DNA of 31,707 bases from an uncultured Eubacteriales bacterium (GCA_910580045.1 CAJTXF010000024.1:1-31707), one strand, 5' to 3'; shown: positions 1 through 7,882, counted from the first letter of the stretch. Notes: a model not told the origin generated them from the letters alone. Numbers and translations: made by a program.

Positions 1-62
1 GTTCCCCCCGCCCTACGGGCGGGGGGAACACAGATGATTATCTCTGTGGTTTGGGCAATCCC
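1..62 (+). repeat. Two-hairpin dispersed repeat, copy 1
   Basis: The window opens with a perfect hairpin (1-29): 13-bp arms GTTCCCCCCGCCC and its complement around a TAC loop. It is followed by a second dyad, CACAGA ... TCTGTG (about 31-51), and the tail GGTTTGGGCAA. The same unit occurs at 8168-8227. In that copy both arms of the first hairpin lack one C/G, so pairing is preserved. Both copies lie just upstream of a plus-strand promoter. No run of U follows the stem, so a simple terminator is unlikely. The repeat may extend left of the window. Confidence 0.75.
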
Positions 63-78
63 GGGCGGGATTTGCCGC

Positions 79-107
79 TTGTGTTTTGGAAGAATCTGGA
101 TTATAAT
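79..107 (+). promoter_or_regulatory. Promoter of the AI-2E-type permease gene
   Basis: A TTGTGT -35 (79-84), a 17-bp spacer and a perfect TATAAT -10 (102-107) lie 47 bp before the start codon of the permease at 154. The -35 is weak, the -10 consensus. Confidence 0.5.
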
Positions 108-153
108 AAGCAGAGACCCCGGTCTGGATTTGCTGTAAGGAGAGGTTCACGGT

Positions 154-1338
154 ATGAAATATCATGAAAACGAGAAATACTTCAAGCTGGCCCTCACCGG
201 CGTGGCCATTGTGACGGTCAGCCTGCTTTTCTTCTTTCTGCTGTTCCATCTGCCGGAGATTTGGGCGGCTTTAGGGGCAGTCCTGGGGATATTGGCCCCC
301 TTCCTTCACGGGGCGGTGATTGCCTATGTGCTGACGCCCCTGTGCAACCGCCTGGAGGGACGCCTGAGAAAGCTGCTCCCCAAAAGCCGCCGGCTGCCTG
401 GCCCCCTGGCCATTGCCCTGTCGCTGGTTCTGGCCCTGCTGACTGTCCTGGCCCTGCTGATGCTGGTGCTGCCCCGGGTGGGCGACAGCCTTGTGCAGAT
501 TGTGATTGCCCTGCCCGGCCAGGTGGACTCTGCCATCCAGTGGTTCCACGATTTGCTGGGCCGCCAGCCCCAGCTGCAGGTGTGGTGGGACAGCTTTTCC
601 AGCGAGGCCATCACCAAGGCTGGCACCTGGGTGGAGACCAACCTGGTGCCCACTGCCCAGACCGTGCTGGGGGGGCTGGGCGTGCAGGTCACTGGCTTCC
701 TCAATGAAATCAAGAACCTGATTCTGGGCGTGCTTATCTCCGCCTATCTGCTGGCAATCCGCAAGCGCTTCGCCATTCAGGCCAAGATGCTGCTCTGCGG
801 GATTTTCCCCCGGCACTGGGCGGACATGATTGAAGAGGAGGCCCGCTACGCGGACAAGATGTTCAACGGCTTCCTGATGGGCAAGCTGCTGGACTCTGCC
901 ATAATCGGCGTGATTTGCTTTGTGTTCACCTCCATTTTGGGCTTTAAGTCCGCCGCCTTGATTGCGGTGGTGGTGGGCATCACCAATATTATCCCTTTTT
1001 TCGGCCCCTTGCTGGGGGCAATCCCCTGCGCCCTGCTCCTGCTGCTGGAAAACCCCATGCACTGCCTGATTTTCCTGGTGTTTATTGTGGTGCTGCAGCA
1101 GCTGGACGGCAACCTGATTGGGCCGAAGATTCTGGGCAACACCACTGGGCTGAACAGCTTTTGGGTCCTGTTCTCCATTTTGCTGTTCGGGGGCCTGTGG
1201 GGGCTTTTCGGCATGATTGTGGGCGTGCCCCTGTTCGCGGTACTCTATGACATTCTGCGGCGGCTGGTATACCGGGGCCTGCGGCGGCACGGGCGGACAG
1301 ACCTGCTGGCCCAGCGGCCGGACAAGCTGGAAGAATAG
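154..1338 (+). CDS. AI-2E family transporter (PerM/YdiK-like permease)
   Basis: This 394-residue polytopic membrane protein has the organisation of the AI-2E exporter family (UPF0118): a hydrophobic N-terminal pair of segments (about 13-70), a third near 78-105, a soluble extracytoplasmic stretch (about 110-190), and a dense membrane half from about 190. The family signature region appears as GITNIIPFFGPLLGAIP (about 280-296), followed by the typical DGNLIGPKI loop and a final GLWGLFGMIVGVPL segment. Members move small molecules or ions across the cytoplasmic membrane. Autoinducer-2 is only one proposed substrate, and some relatives act as Na+/H+ antiporters, so the substrate here is unknown. 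The ATG follows an AAGGAGAGG ribosome site at about 138-146. The gene is alone, converging on the HxlR gene with only 5 bp between the stops. Confidence 0.9.
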   Translation: MKYHENEKYFKLALTGVAIVTVSLLFFFLLFHLPEIWAALGAVLGILAPFLHGAVIAYVLTPLCNRLEGRLRKLLPKSRRLPGPLAIALSLVLALLTVLALLMLVLPRVGDSLVQIVIALPGQVDSAIQWFHDLLGRQPQLQVWWDSFSSEAITKAGTWVETNLVPTAQTVLGGLGVQVTGFLNEIKNLILGVLISAYLLAIRKRFAIQAKMLLCGIFPRHWADMIEEEARYADKMFNGFLMGKLLDSAIIGVICFVFTSILGFKSAALIAVVVGITNIIPFFGPLLGAIPCALLLLLENPMHCLIFLVFIVVLQQLDGNLIGPKILGNTTGLNSFWVLFSILLFGGLWGLFGMIVGVPLFAVLYDILRRLVYRGLRRHGRTDLLAQRPDKLEE

Positions 1339-1343
1339 CGTCT

Positions 1344-1679
1344 TTACAGCCGGTTGGCATTTCCCCAGTCGCACAGCCGGTCCAGCACCTCCATCAGGGA
1401 CTTGCCCCGGGACGTGAGGGTATATTCCACCTTGGGCGGGATTTGGGGATACACCTCCCGGTGAATCAGCTTATCCCGTTCCAGCTCCTTCAGATGCTGG
1501 CTGAGAGTTTTATCTGAGACCTTCCCCAGATACCTTTGCAGCTCATTGAACCGCACGGGCGCAAATTCCATCAGGCAGTAGAGGATTACCATCTTGTATT
1601 TGCCTGAAATCAGGGATAAGGTATAGCTGAAGCCTGTATTCTCAAAACAGGCCTCGCAGATAGGCGTTTTGTTTCCCAT
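1344..1679 (-). CDS. HxlR-family winged-helix transcriptional regulator
   Basis: At 111 residues the protein has the normal length for an HxlR (DUF24) regulator. The diagnostic core is visible: an N-terminal cysteine (CEAC, residues 9-12), the helix ISGKYKMVILYCLM (about 24-37), the recognition region RFNELQRYLGKVSDKTLSQHLKELERDKLI, then the wing with PPKVEYTLTSRGKSL. HxlR proteins bind DNA as dimers and often respond to reactive electrophiles or oxidants through a cysteine. The gene is divergent from the flavin reductase at 1817. Their shared 137-bp intergenic region contains an imperfect dyad, so it probably controls that gene, itself, or both. This is an inference from gene arrangement. 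No strong ribosome site precedes the ATG. Confidence 0.9.
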   Translation of the reverse strand: MGNKTPICEACFENTGFSYTLSLISGKYKMVILYCLMEFAPVRFNELQRYLGKVSDKTLSQHLKELERDKLIHREVYPQIPPKVEYTLTSRGKSLMEVLDRLCDWGNANRL

Positions 1680-1704
1680 ATAAATTCATTATCACTCGCT
1701 TTCT

Positions 1705-1764
1705 TTCAAGTTGGTATATAACCTGAAAGTGGGTACTTGTTTTTTCCTCCAGGTCCAGTATAAT
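1705..1764 (+). promoter_or_regulatory. Divergent promoter region with candidate HxlR operator
   Basis: A perfect TATAAT (1759-1764) preceded at 16 bp by TTGTTT (1737-1742) points at the flavin reductase gene. Upstream lies an imperfect dyad at 1705-1727, TTCAxGTT ... AACxTGAA, which is a plausible binding site for the divergent HxlR regulator. The promoter is fairly clear; the operator is inferred. Confidence 0.45.
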
Positions 1765-1816
1765 GGATGCAAGCGGAAAAGTAAAGCGTTCCGCAAAAAT
1801 TCGGGAGGTTTTTTTC

Positions 1817-2389
1817 ATGAAAAAAGATTTAGGAGTCAAGCCCTACCTGTTCCCCATGCCCACCCTGATGATTGCCACCTACAACGAAGACGATACGCCG
1901 GACAGCATGATGATGGCCTGGGGCGGTATCTGCGCGGGCAATATGGTCGCCCTGAATCTGGAAAAGGAGCACAAAACCTGTGCGAACCTGCACAAGCGCA
2001 TGGCATTTACCATCAGTGTGCCGGACGTAGCCCATATCAATGAGGCGGACTTTCTGGGCATTGCCAGCGGCAACAAAATGCCGGACAAATTCGCCCGCAG
2101 CGGCCTGCACGCCCAGAAGAGCGAGAAGGTGGACGCGCCAATTGTTACCGAATTCCCCCTGACCCTGGAGTGCACAGTGGAGTCCATCCAAGAGGTCCAT
2201 GGAGATTACCATGTGCTGGGCGAGATTGTGGGCGTGCTGGCAGAGGAATCCGTACTGGACGAGAAGGGCCGGGTAGACCCGGTGAAGCTGAACGCCTTTG
2301 TTTTTGACCAGTTCCAAAACGGGTATTATGCCATTGGCGAGAAAGTCGGCCAGGCCTGGAACAGCGGCGCTGGGTTGATGAAATCCTGA
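1817..2389 (+). CDS. Flavin reductase-like, FMN-binding split-barrel protein
   Basis: The 190-residue product matches the flavin reductase/FMN-binding split-barrel family. The N-terminus has the family pattern of a PxPxxIATYNEDDTPDSMMMAWGGICAGNMVALNL type (residues about 12-50), followed by HKTCANLHKRMAFTISVP and GIASGNKMPDKFARSGLH, in which the G-x-x-SG segment and the conserved K contact FMN. Such proteins bind FMN and reduce flavins or short substrates using NAD(P)H. The start at 1817 is chosen over the upstream ATG at 1763 because GGGAGG sits 9-10 bp before it and because homology begins at MKKDLG. It is divergent from an HxlR regulator, a common pairing for flavin oxidoreductases that are induced by electrophiles. 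A bidirectional terminator follows. Confidence 0.88.
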   Translation: MKKDLGVKPYLFPMPTLMIATYNEDDTPDSMMMAWGGICAGNMVALNLEKEHKTCANLHKRMAFTISVPDVAHINEADFLGIASGNKMPDKFARSGLHAQKSEKVDAPIVTEFPLTLECTVESIQEVHGDYHVLGEIVGVLAEESVLDEKGRVDPVKLNAFVFDQFQNGYYAIGEKVGQAWNSGAGLMKS

Positions 2390-2410
2390 GGCTTTGCCAA
2401 CCATATAAAT

Positions 2411-2453
2411 AAAGCTCCCCGGCTCCTGGCGCACCAGGAGCCGGGGGGCTTTT
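2411..2453. terminator. Bidirectional Rho-independent terminator
   Basis: A long GC-rich stem (AGCTCCCCGGCTCCTGG with its near-perfect complement, loop about CGCA) is followed by TTTT on the plus strand and by a T-rich stretch on the minus strand. It lies between the convergent flavin reductase and degV genes and can serve both. Confidence 0.85.
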
Positions 2454-2454
2454 G

Positions 2455-3336
2455 TCAAATTCCCTCCATGGGCTGCTCCAGCACCATCACGGCCAGCCCC
2501 CGGGCGTTCTGGCCTGTATGGCAGCTGATGCTGCAGGAGAGGGGCTCATACCGGACCTTGAACTTGGGGAAGGCCTTCTGGACCTGGGCGCGCCAGGCGT
2601 TCTCCTCCGCCGGGCTGCCGAAGCTGCCCGCAGTGCCGATAAGCAGCTTCTCCCGGGGGAACCGCCAGAACCTGGTCTCCAGCTGCTCCCGCAAAAGCTG
2701 TATCATCTTTTCCTGACACCGCTGCATACCGCGGATTTTGGCCACCGGCTCCAGCTTGCCCCCCTGAATGCGGAGCACGGGCTTGATGTTCATCACTGTG
2801 GAGATGGCCGCTGCCGCCGCTGTGACCCTGCCGCTTTTCTTGAGATATTCCAGGGTGTCCACGGCAATGTACACAATGGCGTTGGGGCCGTTCTTCTCCA
2901 GCCGGGCGCGCACCTCAGCGGCGCTCAGCCCCCGGTCCGCCAGGTATTTCGCGTCCAGCACAGAGGCCTTCTGCAGCAGGGAGATGCGCCGGTTATCCGC
3001 CACCTGCACCCGCCCGCCATAGGCCTGGGCCAGCTGCATGGCAGACTCGCAGGAGCCAGACAGGCCGCTGGTCATGGGGATATGGACAATCTCCTCATAG
3101 CCCCGGGCGAAAATGCCGTCCCACAGCTCTGTCACCGCCGCCGGAGAGGGCTGGGAGGTAGAGGCCTCCACCCCCTGGCTCAGGGCAGTGAAGAGCTGGC
3201 GGCTGGAGATGTCCACCCCTTCCGTATAGCCGGCGCCCCCTATCAGCACAGGCATGGGCAGAACAAACACGCCCAGCTCCCGGCCCTCCTTCACAGAGAT
3301 GCCGCTGTTGGTATCTGTCATGACTGCTGTTCTCAT
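2455..3336 (-). CDS. DegV family fatty-acid-binding protein
   Basis: At 293 residues this is a standard-length DegV protein. The N-terminal TDTNSGI replaces the usual TDSTSDL strand and is followed by the family segment VLPMPVLIGGAGYTEGVDIS. STSQPSPAAV (about 58-67), TSGLSGSCESA (the lipid head-group serine motif), VDTLEYLKKSGR and MNIKPVLRI are all in the expected order. DegV proteins (FakB relatives) hold a fatty acid in a cavity; some deliver it to a FakA kinase for phospholipid synthesis. No fakA is in the window. The gene starts 34 bp after the broken PIN-like gene and may share its promoter. GGAAAGGAT precedes the ATG. Confidence 0.93.
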   Translation of the reverse strand: MRTAVMTDTNSGISVKEGRELGVFVLPMPVLIGGAGYTEGVDISSRQLFTALSQGVEASTSQPSPAAVTELWDGIFARGYEEIVHIPMTSGLSGSCESAMQLAQAYGGRVQVADNRRISLLQKASVLDAKYLADRGLSAAEVRARLEKNGPNAIVYIAVDTLEYLKKSGRVTAAAAAISTVMNIKPVLRIQGGKLEPVAKIRGMQRCQEKMIQLLREQLETRFWRFPREKLLIGTAGSFGSPAEENAWRAQVQKAFPKFKVRYEPLSCSISCHTGQNARGLAVMVLEQPMEGI

Positions 3337-3370
3337 GCTCTATCCATCCTTTCCAAGTTTCCGCGGCCCC

Positions 3371-3931
3371 CTACAGCCCCTCCGCACGGCTTTTCAGCTG
3401 GCGGTACACAGCCAGGCCGTCCCGGCGGCCAAAGCGGCGCAGGGCGTCCAGATAAATCACCTTGGGAGACTTCCCCTTCCCCCCGTTCAAAAGCGCCTCA
3501 ATCTCCCCAATCCGGGACTGGTACTCTGTCCCCGCGAAAAGGGATTCCAGGGCCTCCCGAATACGGCGGTTTTCCTTATAGGCCGCGTAAAAGCTGGCAA
3601 TCTCCTGTTTCCTGGTGCTCTGGTGAATCATCTGGGTGCGCTGGTCGTGGAGGTTGGCTGAGATAATGGCCCGCTCTATGTTCTCGCCCAGCACTACAGC
3701 GCGGGGCGGCTTGGCGCAGCTTGCCCAGTACTCCTTGGCAGAGCGGAAACCGTCGTCCTGGCTGATAATGGCCGCCACGCCCTGATAGCCGGAGCCGAAG
3801 ATTTCCCCCAGCTTGGTGACAATATAAAAGTCCAGCGCGTTCTTCCGGGCCTTTTTCAGCCTGCATATCTCAAACTCACAGCCCGATTCCTGGATATCCT
3901 CTAAATACCGAATCGCCAGGGTCGGGGCATT
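3371..3931 (-). pseudogene. PIN-like ribonuclease-type gene, 5' end missing or frameshifted
   Basis: An open frame runs from the TAG at 4007-4009 down to the stop at 3371. It encodes a recognisable PIN-like core: SGCEFEICRLKKARKNALDF, then YIVTKLGEIFGSGYQG, then AAIISQDDGF and KEYW, and ENIERAI. The conserved sequence starts by about 3925, yet the first in-frame ATG/GTG/TTG is the GTG at 3776-3778, inside the core, so a start there would lose about 50 conserved residues. An ATG at 3928-3930 is one frame off; a single extra C in the following CCCC would join it to the PIN frame. Even so, the first strand with its acidic metal ligand, expected from the family, is not visible upstream. I therefore read this as a decayed or truncated gene. 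Assembly error in the C run and non-AUG initiation are alternatives. Confidence 0.55.
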
Positions 3932-3940
3932 TGTGCCTCT

Positions 3941-3969
3941 ATTATACAGGAAACCTGGGGAAATGTCAA
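3941..3969 (-). promoter_or_regulatory. Consensus sigma-A promoter reading into the PIN-like remnant and degV
   Basis: On the minus strand a perfect TTGACA (3964-3969) and a perfect TATAAT (3941-3946) are separated by exactly 17 bp. The -10 ends 10 bp before the out-of-frame ATG at 3930, so that reading frame would be almost leaderless. The promoter probably still serves degV. Confidence 0.75.
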
Positions 3970-3979
3970 AGAGAAGGGG

Positions 3980-4008
3980 TGGACAATGGCAGGGGAATGG
4001 GGTATACT
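3980..4008 (+). promoter_or_regulatory. Promoter of the GH18 gene
   Basis: TGGACA (3980-3985), a 17-bp spacer and TATACT (4003-4008) form a strong plus-strand promoter. It stands back to back with the minus-strand promoter; the two -35 boxes are 10 bp apart. The mRNA would have a leader of about 160 nt before the ATG at 4175, in which I see no clear riboswitch. Confidence 0.65.
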
Positions 4009-4174
4009 ACACTGATAGGGAGAGATACAGGAGGCTTCTGGCTCTATTGACGGCCAGGACTTTGCATTTGCAGTCAGCGCCTCTGCTGTCAGGCTTAGGG
4101 CCTGTTTGACGGCGCTGTTCCTCCCGCTCTTGTACTTGCTCTGCCACCACTATTATGACAGGAGAGATTTCCCT

Positions 4175-5182
4175 ATGAAAAACTACGCTCTGGCCTATGC
4201 CACCAACGCTGCCCTTCCGCTGTTCAACCAACAGGATTTGCGCTGCCTGACCCACATCAACCTGGCCTTTGGCCTGGTGGACGGGCACAAGCTGGACACC
4301 AGCCAGCTCACCAACATCAGCCTGACCCAGCAATTCCGGACCTGGAACCCGGACATCCAAATTGTGCTGTCCGTGGGCGGCTGGGGTGCAGGCGGGTTCT
4401 CTGAGATGGCCATGACCCAGGCTGGCCGGGAGGCCTTTGCCCAGTCCTGCCTGGAGGCAGTGGAGCGCCTTGGCCTGGACGGCATTGATATTGACTGGGA
4501 GTACCCCTGCAGCAGCCAGGCGGAGATTGCCTCTGACCCCCGGGATAGGGAGAATTTCACCCTGCTGCTCCAAGCCCTGCGGGACAGCCTGGGAAGCCGC
4601 AGCCTTTCCATTGCCGCCGGAGCCGGGGAGTACTTTATCCAGGGAACAGAGATGGACAAGGTGGCCAGCATTGTGGACTATGTGCAGATTATGACCTACG
4701 ACATGCGGGGCGGCTTCACCCGGCAGGCTGGGCACCACGCGGCCCTGCGTGCCAGCGCGGGGGACGACAGCGGCCTGAACACTGTGGACATGGTGGATAT
4801 GTTCCACAAAGCCGGGGTTCCTCTGGAAAAGCTGGTGATTGGCGCTGCCTTCTACTGCCGCCAATGGTCCGGGGTGACGGATAAGGACCACGGACTGCTT
4901 CAGCCCGCGGAAACCATTGGCCAGGGCGGGCCTGGCTATGGCGAGCTGACAGAGGAGTTCCTCCGCCAGGGGGGCTATACCAAATATTGGGACGAGGCGG
5001 CTCAGGCGGCCTACCTATGGAATGGGAGCCAGTTCATCAGCTATGAGTCTCCAGAGGCTATCGCCCTCAAGTGCCGGTATGTAAAGGAGGCGGGCCTGCT
5101 GGGGCTTATGTACTGGGAGCATGGCTGCGACAAGACCCACCAGCTGGTGGGCGTCATTGGCAAGGAGCTAGGGCTTGTTTGA
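4175..5182 (+). CDS. Glycoside hydrolase family 18 (chitinase/endo-N-acetylglucosaminidase type)
   Basis: The 335-residue protein is a single GH18 TIM barrel. The SVGGW strand (about 66-70) and the complete catalytic motif DGIDIDWEYP (D102 to P111, proton donor E109) are present. QIMTYDMRG (about 171-179) supplies the Tyr/Asp that bind the N-acetyl group, and the closing strand carries LMYWEHGCD. GH18 enzymes cleave beta-1,4 bonds next to GlcNAc by substrate-assisted catalysis. The start at 4175 is supported by AGGAGA at 4160-4165. It gives no signal peptide, implying a cytoplasmic enzyme for imported or recycled GlcNAc-containing glycans. An upstream in-frame TTG at 4106 would add a short hydrophobic stretch (ALFLPLLYLLC), but it lacks a good ribosome site. 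The gene is monocistronic with its own promoter and terminator. Confidence 0.92.
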   Translation: MKNYALAYATNAALPLFNQQDLRCLTHINLAFGLVDGHKLDTSQLTNISLTQQFRTWNPDIQIVLSVGGWGAGGFSEMAMTQAGREAFAQSCLEAVERLGLDGIDIDWEYPCSSQAEIASDPRDRENFTLLLQALRDSLGSRSLSIAAGAGEYFIQGTEMDKVASIVDYVQIMTYDMRGGFTRQAGHHAALRASAGDDSGLNTVDMVDMFHKAGVPLEKLVIGAAFYCRQWSGVTDKDHGLLQPAETIGQGGPGYGELTEEFLRQGGYTKYWDEAAQAAYLWNGSQFISYESPEAIALKCRYVKEAGLLGLMYWEHGCDKTHQLVGVIGKELGLV

Positions 5183-5224
5183 AAATAGAGGAATAAAGCC
5201 TATATTTCCCTGGGAAAACCAATA

Positions 5225-5267
5225 AAAACCAGCCGTGGGGCGGGACAGCTCCCACGGCTGGTTTTTT
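5225..5267. terminator. Bidirectional Rho-independent terminator
   Basis: AAAACCAGCCGTGGG pairs with CCCACGGCTGGTTTT across an 11-nt loop, with T-runs on both strands. It ends the GH18 transcript and, from the other side, the M42 peptidase operon. Confidence 0.9.
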
Positions 5268-5338
5268 CCGCGCTGGCAAGGGAAATGGCTTTAGCTCCCG
5301 CAGCCCTTGCCTCAGACGGCTTATGGGTTTTATGGGGC

Positions 5339-6397
5339 TTATTCTGCCTCCACCGGGCAGAAGCTCATCCCTGCTTCCAGCTCTTTCGAAAGCTTCACCA
5401 AAAAGGCGCTGAGCAGCTTGATGCAATCCTCCAAGTCCTTCCAGCTGCCCACCTCCACCGAGCTGTGCATATACCGCAGGGGGATGGACACCAGCGCCAT
5501 TGGGATGCCCTCCCACGCCCGGTTTACTGTGTCCCCGTCTGTGCCTGTGCGGCCTGTGGCAATCTCCCACTGGACAGGCATATCCAGCTCCTGGGCTGTC
5601 TCTGCCAGCAGGGCGTTCAGCTTTTTATTTACCGCTGAGCCCATGCACAGCACCGGCCCGCCCCCCAGCTTCACCTCGCCGGTATCGCCGGGGTTTGTGC
5701 CCGGGGCGTCGCTGGCCCAGGTCACGTCCACCGCGATGCAGCAGTCCGGCTTTACCCGGGCAGCGGCATAGTAGGCGCCCCGGCCAGTGGTCTCCTCCCC
5801 CACCGTGGTGGCCGCGTAAATGCCCGCGCTGGCCCCCTGCTCCGCTGCCAGCTTGGCGGCCTCCAGCACCACAAAGGCGCCGGTGCGGTCATCCAGGGCC
5901 CGGCAGGTGAACTGGCCGCCAAGCAGCTCCCGGACATGGGCGTCCGCGCACACCGGGTCGCCCACAGACACCACTGCCAGGGCCTCCTCTTTGGAGGAAG
6001 CGCCGATGTCCACCAGCAAATCGCTGGCATCCACTTTCTCCTTTTTCAGCAAATCACTGGAGGTGGCAACCACCCCGTTGACCAGGTTCCCCTCATGCCA
6101 GACCTGCACCGGGGAGCCAATGTACAGCTTGGGCCGCACGCCGCCTGCCCCAGTGAGGTGGAGCCTGCCCTCCCCGTCAATATGGGTGACGACAAAGCCA
6201 ATCTCGTCAATATGCCCGCAGAGCAGCACCTTGCGGGCTGCCTCCGGGTTCACCACAGAGATAGCGTTGCCGCTGGGGTCTGTAAGCTGGGCCTTGGCAA
6301 ACCCCTTGCCAAAGGCCAGGGCCTTGCGCTGGATAGCCTCCTCATGTCCGCTGACAGAGGGGGTGGTAAGCAAATCTTTCAAAAATTCCCGCTCCAT
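5339..6397 (-). CDS. M42 family metallopeptidase (aminopeptidase, PepA/FrvX/YsdC type)
   Basis: This 352-residue protein has the full M42 pattern. SGHEEAI is near the N-terminus; metal ligands and neighbours are H62 and D64 in CGHIDEIG, D170 in CRALDDRTG, the catalytic/ligand pair E201-E202 in VGEETTGRG, D224 in AVDVTWASD, and H311 in RYMHSS. The inserted PDZ-like subdomain lies at about 75-165. M42 enzymes form large hollow dodecamers in the cytoplasm and trim free peptides from the N-terminus using two metal ions. All ligands are present, so activity is expected. AGGAGG sits 7 bp before the ATG. It follows the hemerythrin gene by 35 bp and is probably co-transcribed with it. The functional link between them is not obvious. 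Confidence 0.93.
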   Translation of the reverse strand: MEREFLKDLLTTPSVSGHEEAIQRKALAFGKGFAKAQLTDPSGNAISVVNPEAARKVLLCGHIDEIGFVVTHIDGEGRLHLTGAGGVRPKLYIGSPVQVWHEGNLVNGVVATSSDLLKKEKVDASDLLVDIGASSKEEALAVVSVGDPVCADAHVRELLGGQFTCRALDDRTGAFVVLEAAKLAAEQGASAGIYAATTVGEETTGRGAYYAAARVKPDCCIAVDVTWASDAPGTNPGDTGEVKLGGGPVLCMGSAVNKKLNALLAETAQELDMPVQWEIATGRTGTDGDTVNRAWEGIPMALVSIPLRYMHSSVEVGSWKDLEDCIKLLSAFLVKLSKELEAGMSFCPVEAE

Positions 6398-6432
6398 ATG
6401 GGTTCCTCCTGTTGGTTTCCGGGGGGCTGGGC

Positions 6433-7812
6433 TCAGGCCTTTCCCTTCGCGAAAAACTCGTCAATTTTCTTTTTGATTTCCGCTGGCTTCAAGCTCTTCA
6501 ATATATAACCAGCTGGGTTCAGGGGCATGACCTTAATCATGCTCTCCGGGTCCCGCCGCCCTGTCAAAAAGATGACGGGCAGGTTTTCGAACTCCTTCAC
6601 TGTGCGCAGCATTTCCAGGGTCTGCCGCCCGTCACACACAGGCATCTCATAGTCCAGCAGCACCAAATCCGGCTGCTCCAGGGTGATGGCCCGGAAGGCC
6701 GATGCCCCTGAGTCCACATCCGCCACCTGATAGTCATCGCTGAGCAGCTTACTGATGCCCAGCCGGACCGTGGCCGAATCATCCACCACCAGGATTTTCC
6801 GCCTGGGGTGCTTCTCCTCCTCCAGGGCGGCCTCTTTCCTGCGGTTCAGGTACTTCTCCACCTCGCCCATAGCATTGGCGTCCCCCAATGCCACGCTGAC
6901 AGCGCCCCCCTGGTGCAGGTGGGGCGCAATGGCGCAGTAGGCAAAATATCCCGCCCCGCCAGTATTCAGCAGCAGGCTGACCTGAGGCTTCTCCCGCTGG
7001 AAGGCCTCTTGAAACTGCTCATAGGTCAGCAGGTTTTCCTCCTGCAGCTCATAGCCCTCCCGGCCCGGAAGATGCTCCATCACCCGGGTGACAAACTGCC
7101 TGGCTGTGTACCGCGAGGCGTGAATCAGCATGGTGTCCATCCGGTTGGTCTGCAGGCCCATAATCTTGCCCACCGTGTTAATCAGCAGCTTTTCCTCAAA
7201 CACCAGCATAAACTCCTGAAGGTTCTCCTCCTCCCCAGGCTTGCTGAAGGCCAGGCGGTAATACACCCCCTTGCCGAATTTTTCACCGGCATAGGTGTCG
7301 CTGACAACCAGGGACTCCAGCTGGAACAAGTCATACACCAGCTGGATGACCATCTTTTTTACTGCCTCGGTCTCCTCGCTGGGCAGCATATCGCTCCAGC
7401 GGCTGCCATTTTTGCCGGTGATGGCCTGATCCTCTGTCAGGGTGTGGCCAATCAGCCAGCCAGTACATACCCCCAGGAAGTGGCCCATGGCGTCGTCCGT
7501 ATAGCCAGTGCGCTCCAGCTCCTGCTCCAGGGCAGGGAGGGTGTGCTCCCGAAAGCCCTTGTGAATCCGCCTGTGCTGCTCCAAATCCTGATAGCCGATG
7601 GAGGCCATGTACTCCTCTTCATCCGCAAAATGCTTGACCGCGTGGGCCTTCAAATACTTAATGCCCTCTTGACAGGTGCGCTGGTTTTTCTTCTCCTCCT
7701 CGTCAAAAGCGAGGAGCTTGTTGATTATCTTAAAGAGCCTTTGATGCTCTTTATCAATTACTTCAACGCCCACATTGTACTCATCCTGCCAGGTCATCAT
7801 CCGTCCGTCCAT
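6433..7812 (-). CDS. Bacteriohemerythrin fused through a CheX-like(?) domain to a response-regulator receiver domain
   Basis: A 459-residue three-part protein. Residues 6-135 are a complete bacteriohemerythrin: H23, H61 with E65 (HxxxE), H80 and H84 (HxxxH), and H123 with D128 (HxxxxD), the full set for an O2-binding di-iron site. Residues about 150-312 are a separate alpha/beta region. Its FMLVFEEKLLINTVGKIMG segment resembles the CheX/CheC phosphatase fold, but I cannot confirm this. Residues 337-455 are a receiver domain with D344/D345, phospho-acceptor D387, T417 and K439. There is no DNA-binding or enzymatic output. It is probably a cytoplasmic sensor linking oxygen or redox state to phosphotransfer or chemotaxis-type signalling. 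GGGAGG precedes the ATG by about 10 bp. No kinase is adjacent. Confidence 0.88.
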   Translation of the reverse strand: MDGRMMTWQDEYNVGVEVIDKEHQRLFKIINKLLAFDEEEKKNQRTCQEGIKYLKAHAVKHFADEEEYMASIGYQDLEQHRRIHKGFREHTLPALEQELERTGYTDDAMGHFLGVCTGWLIGHTLTEDQAITGKNGSRWSDMLPSEETEAVKKMVIQLVYDLFQLESLVVSDTYAGEKFGKGVYYRLAFSKPGEEENLQEFMLVFEEKLLINTVGKIMGLQTNRMDTMLIHASRYTARQFVTRVMEHLPGREGYELQEENLLTYEQFQEAFQREKPQVSLLLNTGGAGYFAYCAIAPHLHQGGAVSVALGDANAMGEVEKYLNRRKEAALEEEKHPRRKILVVDDSATVRLGISKLLSDDYQVADVDSGASAFRAITLEQPDLVLLDYEMPVCDGRQTLEMLRTVKEFENLPVIFLTGRRDPESMIKVMPLNPAGYILKSLKPAEIKKKIDEFFAKGKA

Positions 7813-7882
7813 CCTGTGCCTACCTCCCTGAGAAATGGTAAATCCTTGTGGCCGCAGACACCCGCGTCCACATGATTTTGTA

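Noticed and set aside
271..1374. 367-aa open frame opposite the AI-2E permease gene
   Set aside because: Shadow of a GC-rich gene: Gln/His-rich, no family resemblance, no ribosome site.
3576..3866. 96-aa frame overlapping the PIN-like gene
   Set aside because: Different frame from the conserved PIN core, with Arg/Gly-rich composition. Its ATG may look attractive only because the real frame lacks a start.
4106..4174. N-terminal extension of GH18 that would act as a signal peptide
   Set aside because: TTG start without a good ribosome site; the ATG at 4175 has AGGAGA at correct spacing. Kept as a remark.
4007..4891. 294-aa minus-strand frame over the GH18 gene
   Set aside because: Complement of the GH18 barrel including its catalytic motif; no independent support.
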